A DNA stretch of 57,202 nucleotides from Alphaproteobacteria bacterium (GCA_030426465.1 JAUHYK010000022.1:1-57202), one strand, 5' to 3'. Positions 1-9,116 are shown, counted from the first letter of the stretch. Notes: generated from the letters alone by a model not told the origin. Numbers and translations are program-made.

Positions 1-1135
1 TGTCATACGAATAACCGATGGCGGGAAAGCCGAATGCGGTTCCAAGCGAAATGAAGAAGACAGTTAGCCCGAAGACGCTGCCGAAAACGGCAATACCGAA
101 ATAGCGCGCAACGACGAAGGCGACAATGTCCAACTCCGCGCCTTGTGCAAGCCCAACCAGCAACACGCCGATCACAACCAATCGATGGTCGCCTTGACCG
201 ATTAGGAGAAGTCCTACGCCGATTGCAGCAAGAATCATCATGATAAGCGCAATAAGCGGCGCCCAGTACCGATCAAGCAGGATGCCGGTAACAATTGCAC
301 CCACAAAAGTAGCAAGACCAATCAGCCCCACTAGTCCCGCAGCAGCGCCCGCCGCAACCTCTTTATCCATCAGCAAAGGTTTTAGCTGAGAGATGATCGC
401 CAAGATAGGAACATACGCCAGGGCGGCAGCGAGCGCGACGACAAAAACTTTCCAGTTGGACAACAGTTGGAGCCAGGTCGGCTGTGTGACATTTGGCACT
501 TTCATGTGTTGATGGCGGCTGCCTTTGTTCTCTATCCAGAACCACGCGGACGGCATTGCCAGGAAAAGAATGAGAACCGCCATCGTAAGGAAGCCGGCTC
601 GCCAGCTATAGGCCGCAATAATCGCATAGAGCAGAGGCGGCAAGATTATTGATGAGAGCGCGAGACCGCTTCTGCCGATCGCCAATGACAGTCCCCGCGA
701 TTTTGGAAATGTCGCGCTGATTACTCTTGAAAACCCGAGACCCGTTGTCGCAAGGCCGCCAACCTGCAGGCCGATGAAACAGCCATAAAGCATCCAAAGG
801 TAACCGGGCATTGATGACAGCAAAACATAAAAGAAAACCATCAAAGCCATGCCGCCTAGCATGAACGGTCGCACGCCGATTTTGTCGATCAATCTGCCAA
901 TGAATGGCGAGGCGATAGCGCTTAGAAGCGCCGCACTCTTTGCGGTCGATATCTCACCGCGGGACCATCCGTAAGCTTCCTCAAGCGGCTGGATGAATAC
1001 GCTGAAGATGACTGGCAACACAGAGAGGCAAAGCCCCATTCCAACCATCGAAGCGATTCCTGTGCGCCAATTCTCGCGCCACTCGACCGCTGCGGCTTTC
1101 ATCAGGGCGGCCTCACTTGCGTCAGTGGTTTTCAT
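1..1135 (-). CDS. MFS transporter, 3' end cut by window edge
   Basis: Read from the complement, the frame opens at the ATG at 1135 and stays open to the left edge (about 378 residues visible; stop not seen). The protein starts MKTTDASEAALMKAAAVEW and then shows about ten hydrophobic segments with the short charged loops of the major facilitator superfamily, including GRLIDKIGVRP after an early helix. The arrangement resembles monocarboxylate/oxalate-type (MCT/OFA-like) porters, so uptake of an organic acid is a reasonable guess. The start codon overlaps the stop of the upstream SDR gene by ATGA, so the two are probably translationally coupled and the transporter may import a substrate of that SDR. 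Confidence 0.85.
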   Translation of the reverse strand, partial: MKTTDASEAALMKAAAVEWRENWRTGIASMVGMGLCLSVLPVIFSVFIQPLEEAYGWSRGEISTAKSAALLSAIASPFIGRLIDKIGVRPFMLGGMALMVFFYVLLSSMPGYLWMLYGCFIGLQVGGLATTGLGFSRVISATFPKSRGLSLAIGRSGLALSSIILPPLLYAIIAAYSWRAGFLTMAVLILFLAMPSAWFWIENKGSRHQHMKVPNVTQPTWLQLLSNWKVFVVALAAALAYVPILAIISQLKPLLMDKEVAAGAAAGLVGLIGLATFVGAIVTGILLDRYWAPLIALIMMILAAIGVGLLLIGQGDHRLVVIGVLLVGLAQGAELDIVAFVVARYFGIAVFGSVFGLTVFFISLGTAFGFPAIGYSYD

Positions 1136-1905
1136 GATACTTGGTACCCGCCATCGACGACAAGCTGATGACCCGTTATGTAACTTGCTGCGGGGCTCGC
1201 CAGAAATAGAATAGCGCGCGCCTGTTCTATTGGTTCAGACACGCGGCCAAGCGCTATGCGTCCTTTGCCCGTCATTGGTCCCGAGATTTTGAACTCCGAT
1301 TGCATATGAGCCGCGCCGCCGCTCGCTGTACCCCCCGGAAGTATTGAATTGACCCGTATATTGTCGCTGGCAAATTCAATTGCGGCTGCCCGCGTCATGG
1401 CATCAACGCCTGCCTTCGCCGAATCGTAATGCATATTGCTGAAAATTGTTGGATGCTGAGCGCTGACCGACGAGACATTCACGATGGAGCCGCCTTCGGG
1501 TTGCTCGCGCATGATGCGAATAGCTTGGCGCATGCAAAGGAATGTTCCTTTAGTCGTAACCTCATGCATGCGATCCCATTCCGAGGCAGGCATTGCCATC
1601 GTATCCGCCTTGCGACGATAGGCGGCGACGTTTGCGAGAACATCAACGCCGCCGAATAAAGTCTTTGCTTTTGAAAAAAGAAGTTCGACTTGCTGTTCAT
1701 CTGAAATATCACAGGCCGCGCTGTCTGCTCCGACCTCGTCCGCGGCTATTTTGGCTGCGTCACCGTCAATGTCAGCGAATAAAACACGTGCGCCAGATTC
1801 GACAAAAAGCTGAGCAGCGGCCTTTCCGATTCCGGAAGCTGCGCCAGTTACGATTGCACGTTTTCCGTTCAGCGAGAACGGCAAAAGGGCCGTTTCTATG
1901 GACAT
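1132..1905 (-). CDS. SDR family oxidoreductase (classical, NAD-type)
   Basis: A 257-residue classical short-chain dehydrogenase. It has TGAASGIG at residues 20-27, an acidic residue at the end of strand beta2 (D45), which usually favours NAD(H), the active-site Ser near 145, and the YDSAK motif (Y160, K164). It ends VDGGYQVS. A strong AGGAGG ribosome site precedes the ATG. The C-terminal part, with GPMTGKGRIALGR, is shared with the SDRs at 2.1, 12.2 and 53.7 kb, so these look like paralogues. It probably oxidises a secondary alcohol or reduces a ketone in the catabolic pathway. It is the first gene of a leftward pair with the MFS transporter. Confidence 0.92.
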   Translation of the reverse strand: MSIETALLPFSLNGKRAIVTGAASGIGKAAAQLFVESGARVLFADIDGDAAKIAADEVGADSAACDISDEQQVELLFSKAKTLFGGVDVLANVAAYRRKADTMAMPASEWDRMHEVTTKGTFLCMRQAIRIMREQPEGGSIVNVSSVSAQHPTIFSNMHYDSAKAGVDAMTRAAAIEFASDNIRVNSILPGGTASGGAAHMQSEFKISGPMTGKGRIALGRVSEPIEQARAILFLASPAASYITGHQLVVDGGYQVS

Positions 1906-1970
1906 GCGCTTTCCTCCTGGGACGATGTTCTTTGTTTCGTTTGTGGACTCGCAAGCGGCTATTGGCGATA

Positions 1971-2031
1971 GCCTTTCCGGCCAAAGGTCGGGGCATCGCC
2001 TATCCGATGTCCCTTTGGCGACGAAAGGCGG
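1971..2031. promoter_or_regulatory. Paired CCTTT/AAAGG dyads between divergent SDR genes
   Basis: The 197-bp gap between two divergent SDR genes holds two dyads: CCTTT-N6-AAAGG at 1972-1987 and CCTTT-N7-AAAGG at 2012-2028. They sit 40 bp apart, about four helical turns. The first is nested inside an outer GGCGAT (1964-1969) / ATCGCC (1995-2000) inverted repeat. A related CTTTT-N6-AAAAG dyad lies upstream of the P450 at 13.1 kb. They could be operators for a shared regulator; this is inference from symmetry and position only. Confidence 0.35.
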
Positions 2032-2102
2032 AGGCCCTTTGCGCTTCGCATATCGAACGGGTTTAGATACGCTGATATGACCATCTTCTCCGAGGCGTAT
2101 TT

Positions 2103-2789
2103 GTGATGCTTAAGCAGCTATTCAGCCTGGAAGGTCGGTCGGCATTGATTGTCGGCGGCGGCAAGGTCCCTTGCGCAATCGCCGCCCTGTTTCGCGATGC
2201 GGGCGCACAGGTTGAGCACGAAAGGGATGCGGATTTAAGCGAAAGCGCGGTCGAGGCGTTGTACGCGCCATTATCCGATCTCGATATTCTGGTGAATGGC
2301 GCCGTGCGGACAGGTCCATGGCCAATCGAAAAGCTTTCAATGCAAGAATGGGACCGGGTGCATGATGTCAATGTGCGCGGCGCCTTTTTGCTGATGCGAG
2401 CGGCTGTGACGGCAATGCGTGCGCATGGACGGGGCGGCCGCCTAATCAATATTTCGACGATCGGTGCCGAGCATCCTGTCCTGAACGGAAACTTCGCGTA
2501 CAGCTCTTCACGCGCCGGGACGAATGCGCTGACCCGACAGTTCGCGCTTGAATTTGCAAAGCTGGGGATTTTATCCAACGCAATAATGGTGGGCGCCATT
2601 CCCTCTGACCCATTCCCCAAGGGCTGCGCGCTGCCGCCAACCGGGCCGATCATGGAGGCCGGGCGCTTGCCGCTCGGGCAGGGGGCGCCGGAGGACGTCG
2701 CGCCGCTCGCTTTGTTGCTCGCGTCGGACGCGGGACGCTACATCAACGGTCAGACAATCGCAGTCGATGGTGGGTTTCAGATTGCTTAG
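2103..2789 (+). CDS. Degenerate SDR-fold protein
   Basis: A 228-residue SDR-family protein, clearly related to the SDRs at 1.1, 12.2 and 53.7 kb (same GP-x4-GR-x-PLG segment and VDGGFQIA end) but with damaged key motifs. The nucleotide-binding TGxxxGIG is replaced by VGGGKVPC (residues 17-24), and the catalytic Tyr-x3-Lys reads YSSSR (Y133, R137). The usual beta2-alpha3 region is also shortened. It may be catalytically altered, or a non-enzymatic partner of a paralogue. Start is GTG 2103 or ATG 2106, served by GAGGCG just upstream. It heads a rightward run with the VOC protein and P450. Confidence 0.85.
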   Translation: MMLKQLFSLEGRSALIVGGGKVPCAIAALFRDAGAQVEHERDADLSESAVEALYAPLSDLDILVNGAVRTGPWPIEKLSMQEWDRVHDVNVRGAFLLMRAAVTAMRAHGRGGRLINISTIGAEHPVLNGNFAYSSSRAGTNALTRQFALEFAKLGILSNAIMVGAIPSDPFPKGCALPPTGPIMEAGRLPLGQGAPEDVAPLALLLASDAGRYINGQTIAVDGGFQIA

Positions 2790-2795
2790 GAAAGC

Positions 2796-3257
2796 ATGAG
2801 CACTTTTTTCAACGGATTCTATCAGTTCGGATTTGTCGCTCACGATTTAGACGAGGCGATCGCGGCGCTTGCTGATCGGTTCGGTGTTCGCCGATTTCGC
2901 CGAAAGCAATCTTCGGATTGGATGTGGTCTGCGCATGCATGGGCCGGGGATACGATGATTGAAGTTATCTCAGTCAGCGATGCGGCCCCCACCCTCTATA
3001 GAGGCTATGTTCCAGATGATCCGTCTGCTGTCCGTTTGCATCATCACGGCTTTAAAGTTTCCGACTTGTCAGCATGGAGAGATCTGGAAGTGTGCATAGA
3101 AAAAATGCAGCTAGACAAGCCGCTCCATGGCGAGTTCATGGGTGGTGATCTTAAGGTTATGTATGTTGATACGCGCACCCAGCTCGGCATTTATTGCGAG
3201 TTTGTTCATTTAAGCGGCGCCGCGACGAAAATCTATGATGACGTTCCGCGAAATTAA
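2796..3257 (+). CDS. VOC superfamily (glyoxalase/dioxygenase-like) protein
   Basis: A 153-residue protein of vicinal-oxygen-chelate type. The N-terminal stretch FYQFGFVAHDLDEAIAAL is the usual first beta-alpha unit of Glyoxalase-like folds. Candidate metal ligands are the histidines in the HHHGFKV segment and a Glu near the C-terminus (YCEFVH). It begins 6 bp after the degenerate SDR stop, with AGGAAAG as ribosome site, and is followed 12 bp later by a P450, so it belongs to the same transcript. VOC proteins in such clusters act as epimerases, isomerases, dioxygenases or lyases; the actual reaction cannot be told from sequence. Confidence 0.82.
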   Translation: MSTFFNGFYQFGFVAHDLDEAIAALADRFGVRRFRRKQSSDWMWSAHAWAGDTMIEVISVSDAAPTLYRGYVPDDPSAVRLHHHGFKVSDLSAWRDLEVCIEKMQLDKPLHGEFMGGDLKVMYVDTRTQLGIYCEFVHLSGAATKIYDDVPRN

Positions 3258-3269
3258 ATAGGAAGAACA

Positions 3270-4511
3270 ATGCCAGAGAAAACGGAAATCTACGCGCGCC
3301 ACAAAGAACTTTACAGCAGCGTTCCGAAACCCGATCATGTGCCACAAGACCTTGTTGTCGATTTTGATTATCTGCATCCGGCGGAAATGGACAAAGGCAA
3401 AGATGTCTACGAGGCCTGGAAAACGCTGCATAACGGGCCGGACATTGTCTGGACGCCGCGCAATGGGGGGCACTGGCTGGTGACGCGCCTGGAAGACGCA
3501 AAGTTTATCCAGGAAAATTTCCAAATATTCAGCCATGAAGAGTTCACCATTCCGCGCGGATCTTCACCGGTGAAGATGCCGCCATTGACCGTTGACCCGC
3601 CGCTCCATGCGCGTTATCGCGCCATCCTTAACCCCTTTTTCACGCCGAGCGCTGTCCGAACGATGCGCGAGACTGCCGATGCTCTGACCACAGAGCTTAT
3701 TGAATGGCTTAAGCCGCGCGGCGGTTGCGAGTTTGTCAATGACTTTGCGCGGGTCATGCCGGTCACAATGTTTCTGGGTATAGTTGATCTGCCACTCGAC
3801 CGGCGCGAGGAATTTGTCGAATGGGGCGTTACATTCATGACCTCAACAGACCCGGAAACAAAACTCGGCGCGCAGAACAAAGTCATCGCTTATCTGACCG
3901 AAGTACTGAGCGAGCGGTACAAAAAGCCGGGAAACGATCTTCTCAGCAAAATAGCAGGCTGGAAGGATAATCCTCGCTATGAGGGGGAGCACGAAATCAT
4001 TGGGATGGCGTTGCTGGTTTTCTTTGGTGGGCTTGATACCGTCGCCAACTTGCTTTCTTTTGTCACGCGTCATCTGGCGACGCATCCGGAATTGCGTAAA
4101 CGGCTTATAGTTGATCCAGCAATTATTCCTCAAGCAGCGGAGGAATTCTTCCGGCGTTTCGGGCTTTCGAACACCGGTAGACTAGTAAAGGGTGATTACG
4201 AATACAAAGGCGCTCTATTCAAAAAAGAAGAAATGGTCATGGTCTCCAATCCGCTGGCCAGTATGGATGATCACGCGTTTAACCACCCGATGGATGTCGA
4301 TTTTGATCGGGGGGAGGTCCCGAATAACACTTTTGGAAACGGGCCGCACAAGTGTGTGGGACAACCTTTGGCGCGCGCAGAGCTTCAGGTTTTTCTATCG
4401 CAATGGTTGAAGCATATCCCCGTTTTCAGGCTGGATGAAAAACGGCCGCCCAAGACGCACTCAGGAGCAGTCATCGGGCTTGATCACTTGCATCTGGTTT
4501 GGGATGCGTGA
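3270..4511 (+). CDS. Cytochrome P450, P450cam-like (CYP101-related)
   Basis: A 413-residue soluble class I P450 (P450cam has about 415). Visible landmarks: NGGHW near 65-69, the I-helix oxygen-activation motif GGLDT (D256, T257, equivalent to D251-T252 of P450cam), ExxR at E292-R295, and the heme loop TFGNGPHKCVGQ with the axial Cys at 362. The whole protein follows P450cam closely, ending GLDHLHLVWDA like P450cam's ALPLVWD. The position of camphor-binding Tyr96 is Val here, so camphor is unlikely to be the substrate. It needs a 2Fe-2S ferredoxin, probably the one at 27.8 kb. Good AGGAAGA ribosome site. One of three P450s here. Confidence 0.95.
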   Translation: MPEKTEIYARHKELYSSVPKPDHVPQDLVVDFDYLHPAEMDKGKDVYEAWKTLHNGPDIVWTPRNGGHWLVTRLEDAKFIQENFQIFSHEEFTIPRGSSPVKMPPLTVDPPLHARYRAILNPFFTPSAVRTMRETADALTTELIEWLKPRGGCEFVNDFARVMPVTMFLGIVDLPLDRREEFVEWGVTFMTSTDPETKLGAQNKVIAYLTEVLSERYKKPGNDLLSKIAGWKDNPRYEGEHEIIGMALLVFFGGLDTVANLLSFVTRHLATHPELRKRLIVDPAIIPQAAEEFFRRFGLSNTGRLVKGDYEYKGALFKKEEMVMVSNPLASMDDHAFNHPMDVDFDRGEVPNNTFGNGPHKCVGQPLARAELQVFLSQWLKHIPVFRLDEKRPPKTHSGAVIGLDHLHLVWDA

Positions 4512-4569
4512 CGATAGCGCCCCATCGATTGGGATATGATGGAACGCAGATCGGTTAACTGAATAGAAG

Positions 4570-6216
4570 ATGCTACAGGCTGACTCTGCATATGCTCCTC
4601 TAAGGCACGTCGTTTTTCGCCGCGTTTGGCTTGCGAGCCTTTTTTCTTATTTCGGGTTTTTGATAAACGGTGTCGGCGCTGGTTGGGCGATGACCGAGCT
4701 GAGCGGCGATCCTAAGGACGTCGCGCTTGTTCAGGGCGCTATGATGTTGCCGTTCATGCTCTTTGCGATTCCGGCTGGCGCGATTTCGGACACATACGAT
4801 CGGCGCAAAGTTGGAATTACGGTGTTGTCCATAGCATTTCTAGTCGCTGCAGTGTTCGTAAGCATTGTCGCGCTTGGATGGATCACGCCGCTGCTGCTTC
4901 TTGTTTTCTGTTTTCTTTTTGGATCGGCGAATGCGGTATTCGCGCCAAATCACCAGGCGTCGGTCATTGAACAAGTTCCAAGCGCCGACTTGCCCGGCGC
5001 CGTCGCCCTTGGCTCAGTCGGCTTTAATCTCGCCCGCAGCGTAGGGCCGGCCGTTGGCGGGCTTTTGGTTGCGCTGTTCGGATCGGTCTCCGCGTTCGCA
5101 GTGAATGCTGTATGTTATCTGCCAATGTTGTTGGCCTTCGTTACTTGGAAACGCGAGCTTGCAAAGCCGCGCTTTCCACCGGAGCATTTGAGCTCGGCGA
5201 TCATGTCGGGCCTACGATACGTAAATAATTCACCGCCAATTCGGAATGTGCTCGCAAGATGCATGATGATCGGAGTCGCCGGCGGCGGCATCGTCGCGTT
5301 GATGCCTTTGGTGGCGAAAGACATCCTTGAGGGAGGGCCAGGAACCTATGGATTTCTTCTCGGCGCATTCGGCGTCGGCGCTGTGTCAGGCGGGATTTTG
5401 CTGCCGTTCATGCGCAGCCATTTTGCAAAAGAATTTCACATCAGCATGGGAACGGGCATCGTCGGCGTTGCCGTGGTCATGCTGGCGGCCAGCAAGTTGG
5501 AAGCCGTTTCATTCCTAATTCTGGTGGTTGGCGGCGCGGCGTGGCTGCAGGTTCTTACGCTGTTGCAGGTCGCGATCCAGACCCGCGCGCCCCGTTGGGT
5601 CTCGGGCCGGGCTATCGCATGTTACCATGCCGCCATGGCCGGCGGGATTGCCTGCGGAAGCTGGATATGGGGAACGGTCGCACAACAACATGGGACGGCT
5701 ATCGGTGTTGCGGCGTCAGGCGGCGCATTAATTGTGGTCGCTTTGTTGGGGCGTTGGTTGCCGACGCCGCCTGATAGTGATCATGCCAATGAGAACGTCG
5801 CCGACATTGCCGACCCGGAGGTCATGCTGGAGATCAGAGACCGGAGCGGTCCAATCGTTGTGGAAATTGAATATGCGCTGGACCCATCACGGGCGCGCGA
5901 ATTCTTTGATGAAATGCTCGAAGTAAAGCGCATCAGAAAAAGGAATGGCGCATATGGGTGGACTTTGACCCGTGATACGGTAGCGACCGACCGGTGGGTC
6001 GAGCGGATTGTTTACCCAACATGGGGCGACTACCTTCGCAGGCGCAACCGGATGACAGTAGGGGAACTCAGCACAATTGAACGCGTAACGAATAGTGGCG
6101 CCATTGCCCGGCGTGTCGAAGTGCGACGCTTTCTCGAGATGCTTGTTGGCTCTCCGGCCAGCGCCCCGGAACATGATGTGGGCAAGGTGCTGAGTGGTGG
6201 TGGCGGACTGGGGTAG
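4570..6216 (+). CDS. MFS transporter, MFS_3/EntS type
   Basis: A 548-residue membrane protein. Roughly residues 10-400 form the transmembrane bundle, starting with FRRVWLASLFSYFGFLINGV and containing the MFS motif DTYDRRKVG between helices 2 and 3. The last 140 residues form a soluble tail (RSGPIVVEIEYALDP onward) typical of the MFS_3 (enterobactin-exporter-like, PF05977) family. These are mostly exporters. It follows the P450 by 58 bp on the same strand and may remove a toxic substrate or intermediate. The tail is a normal feature of this family and not a recent fusion. Confidence 0.88.
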   Translation: MLQADSAYAPLRHVVFRRVWLASLFSYFGFLINGVGAGWAMTELSGDPKDVALVQGAMMLPFMLFAIPAGAISDTYDRRKVGITVLSIAFLVAAVFVSIVALGWITPLLLLVFCFLFGSANAVFAPNHQASVIEQVPSADLPGAVALGSVGFNLARSVGPAVGGLLVALFGSVSAFAVNAVCYLPMLLAFVTWKRELAKPRFPPEHLSSAIMSGLRYVNNSPPIRNVLARCMMIGVAGGGIVALMPLVAKDILEGGPGTYGFLLGAFGVGAVSGGILLPFMRSHFAKEFHISMGTGIVGVAVVMLAASKLEAVSFLILVVGGAAWLQVLTLLQVAIQTRAPRWVSGRAIACYHAAMAGGIACGSWIWGTVAQQHGTAIGVAASGGALIVVALLGRWLPTPPDSDHANENVADIADPEVMLEIRDRSGPIVVEIEYALDPSRAREFFDEMLEVKRIRKRNGAYGWTLTRDTVATDRWVERIVYPTWGDYLRRRNRMTVGELSTIERVTNSGAIARRVEVRRFLEMLVGSPASAPEHDVGKVLSGGGGLG

Positions 6217-6331
6217 ACCGCAAGCGTCATATTTTCGCATCGGGGTGGAACATCGCGATTCTGATGATGTGACGACTATGATTGTCGCAATGAATTGATA
6301 GCATTCAGCTAGTTTTAACAGCGAGAATTCG

Positions 6332-7234
6332 ATGCCTGACTTTTTAGCGAGACGCGCGAAACTTGAAGGCAAATGCGCGGCTGTTCTCGGCGGTGGCGGC
6401 GGGATTGGCGCGAGCATATCTTCGGCGCTCGCCGATGCCGGTGTCGACGTCATGATTTGCGATATCAATGAAGAAACTCTCTCGGAGACTCGCGACATTC
6501 TGGCGCCAACCGGACGTTTGCGGCTGGCTGAAGTGTTCGATGTCGCGGAGCCCGCTGCGCTTGACGAGTTTTACCGCCTAGTCGAAGAAAACAGCGAGCG
6601 CCTTGATATCGTCGTAAATGTTGCCGGGGGCACGCATCGCACCGATTTCGTTACGGCGACGGCAGAGCAGGTCGCGCGCGATATTCAACGAAACTATGGC
6701 TATGTGGTGCAGTCAGTGCAACGCGCGGTGCCCCTCATTCGGCGCCGGGATGAGGGCGGCAGCATCATAAATTTCACTACGGTAGAGGCGCATCGCGGCG
6801 CTGCCGGATTTGCAGTCTACGCCGGCGCAAAAGCTGCGACCGCCAATCTTACGCGCGCATTGGCCGTGGAGCTAGGCGCGGAGCGGATTCGACTGAACTG
6901 CATTGCGCCCGACACGACACCCAGCCAGGGCAACATTAATGCGATGCCGCCTGGTGTCGCGCACGGATATGCAGGCCTGTCGCCGACAGCGATCGCGAAG
7001 GGGCTTGGGATGTACATTCCAATGAAAGAGCCGCCGCCGGCGGGCGCCCTGGCAGACGCCGTCCTGTTCCTTGCGTCGAACCTGTCGGCCTATGTTTCCG
7101 GCATGACGTTGCATGTGGATGGCGGCACCATGGCGGCGGCCGGGTTCCTTGATTGGCCTTATGGAGATGGTTTTGTGCCAACGCCGCTGAGCGGCACGCT
7201 CAAAAAGTTGTTCGGAGAGGAAAAAGGGGAATGA
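6332..7234 (+). CDS. SDR family oxidoreductase, 300 aa
   Basis: A classical-type SDR with an extended C-terminus. The glycine motif reads GGGGGIG (residues 20-26; the usual Thr-Gly is Leu-Gly), D44 ends strand beta2 (NAD preference expected), the Asn-Ala-Gly strand reads NVAGG, and the catalytic pair is Y163/K167 in YAGAK. The catalytic Ser position reads NFTTVE, so Thr appears in place of Ser. After the VDGG motif there are about 35 further residues. It overlaps the next gene (GST) by ATGA, which points to coupling. Substrate unknown; probably an alcohol/ketone intermediate. Confidence 0.9.
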   Translation: MPDFLARRAKLEGKCAAVLGGGGGIGASISSALADAGVDVMICDINEETLSETRDILAPTGRLRLAEVFDVAEPAALDEFYRLVEENSERLDIVVNVAGGTHRTDFVTATAEQVARDIQRNYGYVVQSVQRAVPLIRRRDEGGSIINFTTVEAHRGAAGFAVYAGAKAATANLTRALAVELGAERIRLNCIAPDTTPSQGNINAMPPGVAHGYAGLSPTAIAKGLGMYIPMKEPPPAGALADAVLFLASNLSAYVSGMTLHVDGGTMAAAGFLDWPYGDGFVPTPLSGTLKKLFGEEKGE

Positions 7235-7875
7235 AACTTTACGCTTTAGCGCTCTCACCTTTTGCGGCGCGTGCGCGTCTCGCTTTGCGTTTGAAAGGGA
7301 TTGATTATGAAATGGTCGCACCGCCTGGCGGCGGGCCGCGCAGTCCTGAGTTCCTGGCGATTAACCCGATCGGCAAGATCCCGGTGCTTGAGACCGATAA
7401 TGGCCTGCGAATTGCGGAATCGGAAACTATCATCGATTACCTCGAAGATGTTTGCCCCGAACCGTCCTTGACTCCCGACGACGCATCCATGCGTGCGAGA
7501 ATGCGGAATGCAATCCGGACGCTTGAAAGCTATGTGACGCCTGCCTTGTTCCGTCTGTTCAAACAGATTGACCCCGCAGGGCGCGACGAGAAGGTGGTGG
7601 AGGCGGAATTCGGCCAGCTCGCCAATGGGCTCGCGCTCGTGGAGCATTTCGTCGATGACGCGGAGTATGTTGCGGGTGGGGCTGTCAGCAAGGCGGATTG
7701 CATGCTGTTGCCGACACTGCTGCTATGCGATGTCGTTTCTCCGCTCTTCGGCCGCGACGATCCGATGAAATCGCACCCGGTTCTCGCAGGCTACAAGGAA
7801 AAAGCGCGCCGGCATCCGGATATGGGCGCCATTTGGGGCGAGACCGCTGCGGCGCTGGAGAACGCTGGCTCATAA
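7231..7875 (+). CDS. Glutathione S-transferase family protein
   Basis: A 214-residue GST. The N-terminal thioredoxin-like domain shows MKLYALALSPFAARARLAL, the cis-Pro region PIGKIPVL (about 46-53) and the ESETIIDYLED glutathione-binding segment. An all-helical C-terminal domain follows. The start at 7231 is chosen because it is preceded by GGAGAGGAAAAAGGGGA and overlaps the SDR stop by ATGA; a longer frame from 7153 would run deep into the SDR. Likely role: glutathione conjugation, thiolysis or isomerisation of an electrophilic intermediate. Together with the SDR this could form a Lig-like step as in aryl-ether degraders, but that is speculation. Confidence 0.9.
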   Translation: MKLYALALSPFAARARLALRLKGIDYEMVAPPGGGPRSPEFLAINPIGKIPVLETDNGLRIAESETIIDYLEDVCPEPSLTPDDASMRARMRNAIRTLESYVTPALFRLFKQIDPAGRDEKVVEAEFGQLANGLALVEHFVDDAEYVAGGAVSKADCMLLPTLLLCDVVSPLFGRDDPMKSHPVLAGYKEKARRHPDMGAIWGETAAALENAGS

Positions 7876-7955
7876 GGTAATTTGCTGACGCTTTGAGGCT
7901 CGACGTTTCTCGCTATAGGAAACCGGCGCATCAAACTCGGTCTATTTGAATATTG

Positions 7956-9104
7956 CTACAGATCGGCCAAGTTGATCCAGCGTCCCGTGTCAGCAGACTC
8001 GATCGCCGCTTCGACAAGCTTGTGAGCATGTAAAGCTTCGTCAAAGCTTGGAGACGGCGTTCGCTGGTCGCGAATGGCGGCGAGCATGTCGTGGAACATC
8101 CAGCCCATGGAAACCATATACGGCGGCGCGTCCGCTTTGCTCCATCCCATGCCGGGGACTTCATAATAATGATCCGGAATATCCAGCGTTTTGCCAGAAG
8201 GCGAGCCATAATGGGGCCGTCCATCGGCGGCGTATAAACGAGCGGAAACGCCATCGCCAAAGGTGGCGTCTTCAAGGAGCAGACGGCCTCTGTCCCCCCA
8301 CACTTCAACCCGCAGGCCGGCCGCATCCGGCGCGCACCACCCTGTCTGCAGCGTGCCTATGGCGCCGTTTTCGAGCTTTATTGCGGCGCAGCCAAGGTCA
8401 TGCGTGTCGGGGGTGAGATTTGTACCGTCAGGCAGTCGCCATTCTTTCACGCCGGTCGCTTGCACGCCCGCGACGGCCGCGACCGGCCCGAGCAGATGGG
8501 TCAGCAGCAATGTCGAATGGGTGGCAAAATTTCGCCAGCCGCTGCCGCCGCTCGTCGTATCCGCAAGCCATTTATAGGGGGCGATGCCGCCCTCCGGGTA
8601 TGCCGAGTGAGGGTAGACAAATCCGTCATGGACATTGAGCGGCAGCAATAACTGAACGGCGAACCCAAGCGATTGGCCCAAATATCCATCGTCGATCAGT
8701 TTTTTCATATGTTGGGCGGCGGGCACCCAGCGAAACTGTGCATCGACGACGCCGACCAGATTCTCTTGCTCGGCGAGCGCTGCTTGCTGTTTCGCTTGTT
8801 GAACATTCAGCGCAAAGGGCAGCGCGTTGTAAACATGTTTTCCGGCGGCCAATGCCTTCATCACCATCTCATAACGATAGGCCGGTCTGCTACCCACATC
8901 GATGATGTCGATATCGGGATCGGCGACAAGGTCGTCGACACTCCAATATGCCCGGGGAACACCAAACTGGTTGGCGGCGGCCTCCGCGGTTTCTTTATGT
9001 GCTGTACAGACCGCGATAAGCTCGACGTCAGGCAATTGGCGCCACGCCGTTCCATGTACTTTGAGGCTCCAGTTCGCACCGATAATTCCAATTTTTGTCG
9101 TCAT
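7956..9104 (-). CDS. Gfo/Idh/MocA-family protein lacking the EKP lysine
   Basis: A 382-residue protein with an N-terminal Rossmann fold (KIGIIGANWS at 4-13) and the C-terminal alpha/beta domain of the Gfo/Idh/MocA oxidoreductases. In the family, strand beta5 normally carries an EKP motif whose Lys helps catalysis; here the segment is HVYNALPFALN (about 90-100), so Glu and Lys are gone. It could be a divergent dehydrogenase, a hydratase or lyase-like member, or a binding protein. It is the last gene of a leftward operon (SDR, SDR, acyl-CoA dehydrogenase, kinase, this gene), 12 bp after the kinase. Confidence 0.87.
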   Translation of the reverse strand: MTTKIGIIGANWSLKVHGTAWRQLPDVELIAVCTAHKETAEAAANQFGVPRAYWSVDDLVADPDIDIIDVGSRPAYRYEMVMKALAAGKHVYNALPFALNVQQAKQQAALAEQENLVGVVDAQFRWVPAAQHMKKLIDDGYLGQSLGFAVQLLLPLNVHDGFVYPHSAYPEGGIAPYKWLADTTSGGSGWRNFATHSTLLLTHLLGPVAAVAGVQATGVKEWRLPDGTNLTPDTHDLGCAAIKLENGAIGTLQTGWCAPDAAGLRVEVWGDRGRLLLEDATFGDGVSARLYAADGRPHYGSPSGKTLDIPDHYYEVPGMGWSKADAPPYMVSMGWMFHDMLAAIRDQRTPSPSFDEALHAHKLVEAAIESADTGRWINLADL

Positions 9105-9116
9105 GTCGAAGGCCGC

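Noticed and set aside
3270-4511. Camphor degradation (cam) operon
   Set aside because: The P450s resemble P450cam but lack Tyr96, and no putidaredoxin reductase, Baeyer-Villiger monooxygenase or cam lactone genes are present.
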